Source: Fusobacteriota bacterium (GTDB lineage Bacteria; Fusobacteriota; Fusobacteriia; JAPLKR01). Taken from it: a stretch of 5,445 bases of DNA. This document shows, one piece after another, positions 1 through 5,445 of the stretch. The stretch is from positions 1 to 5,445 of the forward strand of contig JAPLKR010000118.1 in NCBI GenBank assembly GCA_026387965.1, given 5' to 3'. Both the position numbers and the translations under genes were made by a program. How positions within the stretch are numbered: position 1 is the stretch's first letter; each line of letters begins with the position of its first letter. The notes beneath the pieces were generated by a model. That model worked only from the letters and a program-made list of their open reading frames with translations. It was not told the origin of the DNA and ran no database searches.

Positions 1-560
1 TTGGCTGCAGCTTAGTGGTTAGACCTATTTGGGAAGAGTATACACCTAAATATGGGGAAAAATTGATAGTTATTGATCCTAAAATGGCGTTTGGAACAGG
101 AACTCATGCAACCACAGCTCATTGCCTTAGATTTGTTGAAAAATATGTAAAAGTAGGAGATAGAGTACTAGATATTGGGACAGGATCTTCTATTCTTTTG
201 GTGGCTTCCAAACTCTTTGGGGCTAGTAAATTGATTGGCGTTGATATCGATGAGGAGGCACTGCTTAGCGCAGAAGAAAATTTAAAGCTTAATGGAATTT
301 CAGATTATGAACTTTCAACTTCATTTAGTGATTCTAGATCGTATGATGTAGTTATTGCCAATATTATTTGTGAAGTCCTTATCGATTTGTTCAATTCAAT
401 GGTCAATAAAATGCAAAAAAATGGATTGCTTTTTTTATCTGGAATATTGATAGAAAAAACGGGTAAAATGGAAGCTATAATACTTCATAGCAAACTTGAA
501 ATTGTAGAAAAAAGCATAGAAGATGGGTGGGTTGGTTATGTCTGTAAGAAAAGTTATTAA
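1..560 (+). CDS. prmA: Ribosomal protein L11 methyltransferase PrmA, 5'-partial
   Basis: This is the C-terminal catalytic part of PrmA, the cytoplasmic SAM-dependent enzyme that methylates ribosomal protein L11. Seen in the sequence: WEEY, then the PrmA signature MAFGTGTH, SAM motif I (VLDIGTGSS), the acidic loop GVDID, the motif ANII and a late LSGI. The frame stays open to the left edge (codons from base 3 read GCSLVVRP, matching the family), so the GTG at 15 is unlikely to be the true start. PrmA is usually about 290-315 residues; roughly the first 110-130, the L11-recognition domain, lie outside the window. One oddity is that the third glycine of GxGxG is serine (codon 189-191). The gene overlaps cutC at its 3' end, which suggests co-transcription and translational coupling. 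Identification is firm; activity with the altered motif is not known. Confidence 0.93.
   Translation, partial: GCSLVVRPIWEEYTPKYGEKLIVIDPKMAFGTGTHATTAHCLRFVEKYVKVGDRVLDIGTGSSILLVASKLFGASKLIGVDIDEEALLSAEENLKLNGISDYELSTSFSDSRSYDVVIANIICEVLIDLFNSMVNKMQKNGLLFLSGILIEKTGKMEAIILHSKLEIVEKSIEDGWVGYVCKKSY
525..530 (+). promoter_or_regulatory. Possible ribosome binding site for cutC
   Basis: The G-rich GGGTGG lies 7 bases before the ATG at 538, inside the end of prmA. It is a weak Shine-Dalgarno match. It favours 538 over the upstream in-frame ATG at 523, which has only GAAG-like sequence directly abutting it. Coupling to prmA translation may matter more than this site. Confidence 0.35.
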
Positions 561-1161
561 AGAGGCGTGTATTGAGGGGATAGAACAGGCGTCTTTGGCA
601 GAGAAAAAAGGTGCTCAAAGAATTGAGTATTGCGCAAATTTAAAAGAGGGTGGAACTACTCCAAGTTTTGGGGAACTTAAAGTGGTGCTTTCTAAATTAC
701 ATATTCCGGTTGCGGTAATGATAAGACCGAGAGGTGGAAATTTTTGTTATTCACCCCTTGAAATAGAAGTTATGATTGCCGATATTACTGAATTTAAAAA
801 AATAGGTGTGAATCATTTCGTTTTTGGTGTATTAACTAAGAGTAGAGAAATCCATAAAAAAAATACAAAACGTTTAATTGAGGCGTGTAAGGGTTCAACA
901 GTCACCTTTCATAGGGCTTTTGATGATGTTAAGGATCAATATTTAGCCTTAGAAACATTAATTCAACTTGGTTGTCACAAAGTGCTTACTTCAGGGGGGG
1001 AAGAGCGCGCAATTTTAGGAAAAAAAAAGTTAAATAAGCTCATTTTCCAAGCAGGTTCAAGAATTACTGTTATTCCTGGAGCAGGAATAACAGCTCAAAA
1101 TATTGAGAAATTTTTATGTGCAGTACAGTGCTGTGAAGTTCACGGCACTAAAATAGTATAA
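538..1161 (+). CDS. cutC: Copper homeostasis protein CutC
   Basis: CutC-family TIM-barrel protein, cytoplasmic, linked in the literature to copper tolerance, although its biochemical role is still unsettled. Visible family blocks in 207-residue numbering: RIEYCANLKEGGTTPSFG (28-45), MIRPRGG (61-67), TFHRAFD (123-129), LTSGG (150-154), PGAGI (180-184) and the terminal EVHGTKIV. The length and HGTK ending fit the short Gram-positive form (about 210 residues), not the roughly 248-residue enterobacterial form. I chose ATG 538 because the family begins a few residues before the first strand (VIKEACIEG); ATG 523 would add five residues. The gene overlaps prmA by 23 bases in another frame and is followed after 12 bases by a small membrane protein gene, so it probably sits in an operon. 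No copper-responsive operator was seen. Confidence 0.92.
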   Translation: MSVRKVIKEACIEGIEQASLAEKKGAQRIEYCANLKEGGTTPSFGELKVVLSKLHIPVAVMIRPRGGNFCYSPLEIEVMIADITEFKKIGVNHFVFGVLTKSREIHKKNTKRLIEACKGSTVTFHRAFDDVKDQYLALETLIQLGCHKVLTSGGEERAILGKKKLNKLIFQAGSRITVIPGAGITAQNIEKFLCAVQCCEVHGTKIV

Positions 1162-1173
1162 AGAGAGAGAGAA

Positions 1174-1527
1174 ATGGGACAGAGAAAAATCAAGAAAACA
1201 ATCAAACAAAAAAAAGAAAAATTCGAATTTACCTCTGAATTTAGAGAAGAACTATTTATCTTGATAAAAGGAAAAAGAACGCCTGAAGATATCGCGAGTG
1301 AATTCGTAAGTAAAGAGATTATCCCCAATGAGAAAGTGAATGAAGTAATAAGTATTATTTCTAAATATAGACAAAAAAAGAGAACCTTTGGAAATATTTT
1401 AATGGTAGTAGGGGCAATTGGGTTTATTGTAGGTTTATATTTTACGCTTTTTAAAGGTAAACTATTACTGATGGCCATCGTGGGGATAATTGTTATCATT
1501 GCAGGATGGATGTTTAAAAGCAAATAG
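1174..1527 (+). CDS. Small two-helix membrane protein, unknown function
   Basis: I do not recognise a family for this 117-residue protein. Residues 1-70 are hydrophilic and strongly basic at the start (RKIKKTIKQKKEK), with a helical-looking middle. Two hydrophobic segments follow, about 72-93 (NILMVVGAIGFIVGLYF) and 97-113 (LLLMAIVGIIVIIAGW), joined by a tight FKGK turn, and the protein ends KSK. Lysine/arginine before helix 1 (RQKKR) and after helix 2 suggests a hairpin in the inner membrane with both ends in the cytoplasm. There is no signal peptide or catalytic motif. A purine-rich AGAGAGAGAGAA tract directly before the ATG serves as ribosome binding site, 12 bases after cutC, so it is probably co-transcribed with prmA-cutC. 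The opposite-strand open frame over the same region is not credible as a gene. Confidence 0.8.
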   Translation: MGQRKIKKTIKQKKEKFEFTSEFREELFILIKGKRTPEDIASEFVSKEIIPNEKVNEVISIISKYRQKKRTFGNILMVVGAIGFIVGLYFTLFKGKLLLMAIVGIIVIIAGWMFKSK

Positions 1528-1549
1528 ATCGAAATTTAATAAATATTAA

Positions 1550-1579
1550 CTATCAATATAATACCGTACGTGCTATAAT
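1550..1579 (+). promoter_or_regulatory. Extended -10 promoter of the DEAD-box helicase gene
   Basis: TGCTATAAT at 1571-1579 is a perfect extended -10 (TGnTATAAT). No good -35 is present: the best at 18-base spacing is CTATCA (1550-1555, three of six matches), which the extended -10 can compensate for. Transcription would begin near 1586, giving a leader of about 26 bases. The ribosome binding site AAGAGG (1601-1606) lies 5 bases before ATG 1612. No long cold-shock-type leader is visible, so cold regulation at the leader is not supported. Confidence 0.65.
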
Positions 1580-1611
1580 ATAGAGTAGTTTAAAGACGAA
1601 AAGAGGTATTA

Positions 1612-3447
1612 ATGGAAAAATTTAGAGAACTCAACATTAGTGAAGAAATAATTGCGCAGTTAGAAAAAAAAGGATTTGAAGAGCCGACCCCCATTCAAAA
1701 GATGTGTATTCCTGCTTTAATAGAAGGAAAAGGCGATATTATTGGACAAGCTCAAACAGGCACAGGTAAGACAGCTGCTTTTGGTATTCCAATTCTTCAA
1801 AACCTTGACAAGAATGCTAAACACGTTCAAGCAATTATTTTGGCACCAACGAGAGAACTTGTTATTCAAATTACAGATGAACTGAGCTCAATTAAAGGAA
1901 GTATTAAAACTTCAATTTTACCGGTGTACGGTGGCGCTTCAATCGAGAGACAAGTGAATCATTTAAGACAAGGTGTAGATATCGTAGTTGGAACACCTGG
2001 TCGTGTTATTGATATGATTAACAGAAAAGTGTTAAAATTGGATAAAATATCATACTTTATTCTTGATGAAGCAGATGAGATGCTTAACATGGGATTTATT
2101 GAAGATATTGACTTGATTTTAAGTAGCACAAACCAAGAGAGAAAAATTCTTTTCTTCTCAGCAACCATGCCAGACCAAGTGCTTCATATTGCAAAAAAAT
2201 ATATGAAGAATCAAACAGTATTAAAAGTGGAAGCAAACAAATTAACAACAGATTTAACCAATCAAATCTATTTTGAAGTAGAAGAGCGTGATAAGTTTGA
2301 ACTTCTTACACGTATGATCGATTTAGAGCCTGAAATTTATGCGTTTGTATTTTGTAGAACAAGAAATGAAGTAACGGAGATTACCGATAGACTTGTTGAT
2401 CGTGGATATGATGTAGATGGACTTCATGGAGAGATTGCACAGCGCCAACGTGAAATCATTCTTAAGCGTTTTAGAGGAAGACAACTTAATATCATCGTTG
2501 CAACCGACGTTGCAGCACGCGGAATTGATGTTGCGGATTTAACACACGTTATTAACTACTCGATCCCTCAGGATCCTGAGAGTTATACACATAGAATCGG
2601 CAGAACAGGGCGTGCAGGTAAAGAGGGTACGGCCGTAACTTTCATTACGCCAAGAGAGTACAGAAAATTATCGTTTATTCAACGTGCAACAAAAACCGAT
2701 ATTAAAAAAGCGGAGATTCCGACAATTAAACGTCTTATCAGAATCAAAAAAGTTAAGATTAAAAAAGACATCGAAGCTACATTAGAATTAAAAGGGTATG
2801 AAAATTATTCTGATATCGCTGCAGATTTATTAGCGACACATGATCCACAAGAGTTAGTATCAGCTATTTTGAAATATTCGCTAAAAGATGAGCTTGATGT
2901 TGAAAGATATACTGAAATTCGTGAAGTGAAAAAACAAGATAGAGATAGTCGTGATTATAGAGACTCAAGAGATTCAAGAGGAAGAGATTCCCGCGGGTCA
3001 AGCAGTAGAGATAGTCGTGATTTTAGAGAATCAAAAGATTTTAGAGAGTCAAGAGACCGTTTTAGAGATTCTAAAGATTCTAGAGATTCAAGTCGTCGTT
3101 CACCAAGAGAGATGGGTGACGAGATTCTAGATAATCATACAAGACTTTTTATCGCTATGGGTAGACGAGATAATGTGAATAAAGGAAGTTTGAAGAAAAT
3201 CGTTCAAAGAAAAGTAAATATTTCTGAAGATGAGATTAAAGACATTGCCATTCAAAACGAGTTTTCATTTATTACTTTACCGTATGCAGTAGCTGAACAA
3301 GTGGTTAAAGCATTTAAAGATGAGACAATAGATGGAAAGCCAGTTATTGAACGTGCAAAAATGCGTGATAATGATAAGCCGAGAACTGAAAGAAAAGAAA
3401 TTTCTGACAGATTTGAAGATAGAAAAGGTCCAAGAAAAAAATATTAG
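1612..3447 (+). CDS. deaD: DEAD-box ATP-dependent RNA helicase, DeaD/CsdA type with DbpA RNA-binding domain
   Basis: An ATP-dependent RNA helicase expected to remodel structured RNA in ribosome assembly, mRNA turnover or cold adaptation. All core motifs are present in the 611 residues: Q motif (F4 to PTPIQ at 25-29), I AQTGTGKT (47-54), Ia PTRELV (79-84), Ib TPGR (128-131), II DEAD (152-155), III SAT (183-185), IV FVFCRT (245-250), V ATDVAARGID (297-306), VI HRIGRTGR (327-334). Residues about 366-435 look like the helical dimerisation region of DeaD/CshA. An Arg/Asp/Ser-rich repeat linker (about 444-498) follows, then a DbpA-type RNA-binding domain (about 508-583, beginning TRLFIAMGRRD) and a basic tail. 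Architecture and length resemble E. coli DeaD (629 residues); the symbol is by architecture, and DbpA- or CshA-like roles are possible. It has its own promoter and is closed by a strong terminator. Confidence 0.9.
   Translation: MEKFRELNISEEIIAQLEKKGFEEPTPIQKMCIPALIEGKGDIIGQAQTGTGKTAAFGIPILQNLDKNAKHVQAIILAPTRELVIQITDELSSIKGSIKTSILPVYGGASIERQVNHLRQGVDIVVGTPGRVIDMINRKVLKLDKISYFILDEADEMLNMGFIEDIDLILSSTNQERKILFFSATMPDQVLHIAKKYMKNQTVLKVEANKLTTDLTNQIYFEVEERDKFELLTRMIDLEPEIYAFVFCRTRNEVTEITDRLVDRGYDVDGLHGEIAQRQREIILKRFRGRQLNIIVATDVAARGIDVADLTHVINYSIPQDPESYTHRIGRTGRAGKEGTAVTFITPREYRKLSFIQRATKTDIKKAEIPTIKRLIRIKKVKIKKDIEATLELKGYENYSDIAADLLATHDPQELVSAILKYSLKDELDVERYTEIREVKKQDRDSRDYRDSRDSRGRDSRGSSSRDSRDFRESKDFRESRDRFRDSKDSRDSSRRSPREMGDEILDNHTRLFIAMGRRDNVNKGSLKKIVQRKVNISEDEIKDIAIQNEFSFITLPYAVAEQVVKAFKDETIDGKPVIERAKMRDNDKPRTERKEISDRFEDRKGPRKKY
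2941..3046 (+). repeat. Imperfect direct repeat encoding the Arg/Asp/Ser linker
   Basis: Bases 2941-2980 recur at 3007-3046 with a period of 66 bases. The first 16 bases are identical (AGAGATAGTCGTGATT) and the remaining 24 match at 19 positions, so 35 of 40 agree. Smaller units (AGA GAT TCA / AGA GAC TCA) recur between and after them to about 3105. The repeats are in frame and encode RDSRD and FRES/FRDS-like units. This looks like expansion by slippage or unequal exchange within the helicase gene. Confidence 0.8.
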
Positions 3448-3450
3448 TAA

Positions 3451-3487
3451 AAAGAGTGTACTCACATATGTGAGTACGCTTTTTATT
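3451..3487 (+). terminator. Rho-independent terminator after the helicase gene
   Basis: A perfect 20-base palindrome at 3458-3477 (left arm GTACTCACAT) is extended outward by pairs including two G-U wobbles (3451-3457 with 3478-3484), followed by CTTTTTATT. The hairpin starts only a few bases after the helicase stop codon. Because an A-run precedes the stem, the reverse strand also reads as hairpin plus T-run, so it could act in both directions. It separates the housekeeping block from the synthetase gene. Confidence 0.88.
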
Positions 3488-3539
3488 ACATACTAATTAT
3501 GTGCTAGCAAAGAAAAATTAATGCGTGTTTTAAAAAAAC

Positions 3540-3569
3540 GTGATAAGAACAAAGTCCATGAAATATAGT
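3540..3569 (+). promoter_or_regulatory. Candidate promoter of the synthetase gene
   Basis: GTGATA (3540-3545, four of six matches to TTGACA) and TATAGT (3564-3569, five of six to TATAAT) are spaced by 18 bases, upstream of a start at 3604. An alternative -10 is TAAAAT (3574-3579). In such AT-rich DNA these matches can arise by chance. A promoter somewhere in 3490-3590 is nevertheless expected, because a strong terminator precedes the gene. Confidence 0.35.
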
Positions 3570-3593
3570 GACATAAAATATTAAAAATTAAAT

Positions 3594-3598
3594 GGGAG
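3594..3598 (+). promoter_or_regulatory. Ribosome binding site deciding the synthetase start
   Basis: GGGAG lies 5 bases before ATG 3604. An in-frame ATG at 3592 overlaps this site and has only AT-rich sequence before it, so 3604 is preferred. The formyltransferase fold also begins right after 3604 (KKAIVIGKGNF). Confidence 0.75.
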
Positions 3599-3603
3599 AA
3601 AGA

Positions 3604-5445
3604 ATGATTGAAAATAAAAAAGCAATAGTGATAGGAAAAGGAAATTTTTGTATAACATGTATAGAAATTTTAAAAAGCCAGAGTTGGGAAATTATAAGTG
3701 TTGTAGCTTTTGATGATAAACTTAAAATCTACTGTTTAATGCACAATATAAACATAATCAACATAAAAGAAATTGAAAAAATTGATCAAACAGAATATTA
3801 TTTATTTAGTATTTTTAATCCTGAGATTATTAAGAACAGTATATTAAAGTTAAAAAACAATATTTTAACAGTTAATTATCACGATAGTTTATTGCCAAAA
3901 TATGGTGGAATTAATAGTACTACATGGGCAATATTAAATGACGAAAAGGTACACGGGATAACATGGCATATAGTTAGTGAAGGGATTGATGAAGGGGACA
4001 TATTAGTACAAAAAGAAGTTATAATTGAAGAAAATGATAGTGCGTTTGATTTAAATATGAAATGTACTAAAGTAGGAATTGAAGGATTTTATGATTTGCT
4101 AAATATGATAGAGAATGAAAAACTAATAGGAAAGAGTCAAAATTTGACTAAATCAGAGTATTATGGATTAAATAAATTGCCATATAATTACGGAATAATT
4201 TCTGCAGATACAAATAAAAGTTTAGTAAAAAAATTAGTTAGAGGTTTGGGTTTTAAAAAAGGATATGATAATCCAATCACAACAATAAAATGTTATGTAA
4301 ACGGTAAATTTTGTATAATTGCAGATGATATAAATGAAAATAAGAAAAAAAATGATGAAAATCATCATTTTTTAGATATATACGGAAATTTTATAGATGA
4401 TGTAATTGTATTTGATGATTCAGAAAATATAAAGGTTTCTATTGATCAATTGAACAAATTATCAAAAATAAGAATAAGCGAATATAATTTCGTAAAATAT
4501 TTAAATAGATATCGCCCATTACTAGAGAATAATAGTGATTTAATTATAAATAGCAGAAACAAATTGAAAAACAATAAGATTATTAAAAAAACTTATGTGG
4601 ATTTTAAGGAACAATTGATAGTTTTGCAAATTATATTTTCAAGATTGAACACCGATGAATATGTAATCCCAGTTTATAAATTAAACGAAGAATCTACAAT
4701 TTCAGAAAAATTAACTCAAGATTTTGGAGTATTATTTGTAAAACAAAAAAATCTTGAAGACAGTTTCGAAGAAATTTCATTAAAATTTGACAAAAAAAAC
4801 CCTATGAAAACGATATCTAAGGACTGTTTATATAGATATAATTTTAAGTTTCAGTCTGGTGTTTGTATAATAAATAGTGATGAAATAAAGAGTGAAGGGG
4901 CTTCGTTAGTAATAAAAATTAAAGATGGAACGACGGAATTTAACTATACAAATGAAAATGCAAAAATTGTCGAAGTAATTTCAAATTCATTTGAATATTT
5001 AATTAAAAGAGTAAAGGAAATTAGAAATAATAAAACAAAAACTTCTTGCATCCCATTAATCAATGAAGAAGAATTCAGGAAAATTATTTACGAGTGGAAT
5101 AATACAGAAGCGGATTATCCAAGAGATAAAACAATTCAAGAGATGTTCGAAGATCAAGTATCAAGAACGCCATATAACATAGCAGTAGTGTATGAAGATA
5201 CAGAATTAACGTATAGAGCGTTAAATGATAAAGCAAACCAGCTAGCACACTACCTAAGAAGAGAGTACTCGATACAGGGAGATGACTTAGTAGCATTATG
5301 CTTGGATAGAAGTGAGTTGATGTTAGTAAGTATCTTAGGGGTATTGAAATCAGGAGCAGGATACGTACCGATGGATCCAGAGTATCCATTGGATAGATAT
5401 TCTCATATCTTAAGTGATACTAAAACAAGGGTTGTGTTATCAAAT
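3604..5445 (+). CDS. Formylating nonribosomal peptide synthetase, initiation module, 3'-partial
   Basis: The frame is open for 614 codons to the window edge. Residues 5-175 are a formyltransferase domain: strand KAIVIGKGNF, the active-site loop NYHDSLLPKYGG (N91, H93), GITWHIVSEGIDEGD with D129. These match the Asn/His/Asp triad of methionyl-tRNA formyltransferase, which uses 10-formyltetrahydrofolate. Residues about 205-295 (LVRGLGF ... NPITTIKCYVNGKF) look like the formyltransferase C-terminal domain. Residues about 335-495 resemble only the second half of a condensation domain, ending IIYEWNNTEADYP, the usual condensation-to-adenylation junction; no HHxxxDG was found. Adenylation starts near 505, with A1 LTYRAL (535-540) and A2 LKSGAGYVPMD (581-591); A3 onward, including the specificity residues, is outside. 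Inferred role: activates and N-formylates the first amino acid of a peptide, as in LgrA. It is preceded by a terminator, so it likely heads a biosynthetic operon. The product is unknown. Confidence 0.88.
   Translation, partial: MIENKKAIVIGKGNFCITCIEILKSQSWEIISVVAFDDKLKIYCLMHNINIINIKEIEKIDQTEYYLFSIFNPEIIKNSILKLKNNILTVNYHDSLLPKYGGINSTTWAILNDEKVHGITWHIVSEGIDEGDILVQKEVIIEENDSAFDLNMKCTKVGIEGFYDLLNMIENEKLIGKSQNLTKSEYYGLNKLPYNYGIISADTNKSLVKKLVRGLGFKKGYDNPITTIKCYVNGKFCIIADDINENKKKNDENHHFLDIYGNFIDDVIVFDDSENIKVSIDQLNKLSKIRISEYNFVKYLNRYRPLLENNSDLIINSRNKLKNNKIIKKTYVDFKEQLIVLQIIFSRLNTDEYVIPVYKLNEESTISEKLTQDFGVLFVKQKNLEDSFEEISLKFDKKNPMKTISKDCLYRYNFKFQSGVCIINSDEIKSEGASLVIKIKDGTTEFNYTNENAKIVEVISNSFEYLIKRVKEIRNNKTKTSCIPLINEEEFRKIIYEWNNTEADYPRDKTIQEMFEDQVSRTPYNIAVVYEDTELTYRALNDKANQLAHYLRREYSIQGDDLVALCLDRSELMLVSILGVLKSGAGYVPMDPEYPLDRYSHILSDTKTRVVLSN

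Noticed and set aside
523-537. ATG 523 as the cutC start
   Set aside because: It would add five residues (MGGLV) before the family's usual beginning and has no spaced ribosome binding site; 538 fits better, though not conclusively.
1023-1029. A AAA AAG slippery heptamer in cutC inside a run of nine A, with a G-run about 22 bases upstream
   Set aside because: A -1 shift meets TAA at 1035, giving only a truncated protein, and the full-length CutC has all its family blocks in frame zero. No stimulatory stem was seen.
1140-1523. Opposite-strand open frame of 127 codons over the small membrane protein gene
   Set aside because: No ribosome binding site or recognisable family; it mirrors the hydrophobic codons of the + strand gene, which has good spacing and a ribosome binding site.
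3458-3477. Perfect 20-base palindrome as a protein-binding operator
   Set aside because: Its place just after a stop codon, the flanking A- and T-runs and the longer stem fit a terminator better.
4363-4377. HHFLD as a possible condensation motif HHxxxDG
   Set aside because: There are two residues, not three, between HH and D, no following DG, and it lies in the segment resembling the formyltransferase C-terminal domain.
5084-5389. Opposite-strand open frame of 101 codons under the adenylation domain
   Set aside because: The + strand here encodes clear adenylation motifs A1 and A2; the reverse frame is a Leu/Ser/Thr-rich shadow.

Overview
The window reads as a chromosomal stretch of a low-GC bacterium, most like Bacillota (a relative such as Fusobacteriota is not excluded). 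The reasons are AT-rich standard-code genes, A/G-rich ribosome binding sites, a sigma-70-type extended -10 promoter, and a short CutC ending in HGTKIV as in Gram-positive homologues. No species is claimed.

Left part (1-3490), housekeeping: all genes are on the + strand. The 3' part of prmA (ribosomal protein L11 methyltransferase) overlaps cutC (copper-homeostasis TIM barrel). Twelve bases later comes a small two-helix membrane protein of unknown function. After an 84-base gap with an extended -10 promoter there is a 611-residue DEAD-box RNA helicase of DeaD/CsdA type, with an Arg/Asp/Ser repeat linker and a DbpA-type RNA-binding domain. No terminator was seen between the small membrane protein gene and the helicase gene, so read-through is possible. 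A strong symmetric hairpin with a U-tract closes the block.

Right part (3604 to the window end), specialised metabolism: one long open frame runs off the window. It encodes the start of a nonribosomal peptide synthetase. A formyltransferase domain with an intact Asn/His/Asp triad is followed by a formyltransferase C-terminal-like segment, a stretch resembling only the second half of a condensation domain, and the beginning of an adenylation domain (core motifs A1 and A2 visible). This is the layout expected of the first module of an assembly line that formylates its first amino acid, as in linear gramicidin synthetase LgrA, but with about 300 extra residues between formyltransferase core and adenylation domain. 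GC content jumps from about 18-27% in sampled lines of the front part to about 37-43% at the adenylation domain, suggesting a mosaic gene.

The two parts do not appear functionally linked; the terminator at 3451-3487 is the boundary. The synthetase is the main point of interest, and the rest of its cluster lies beyond the right edge.
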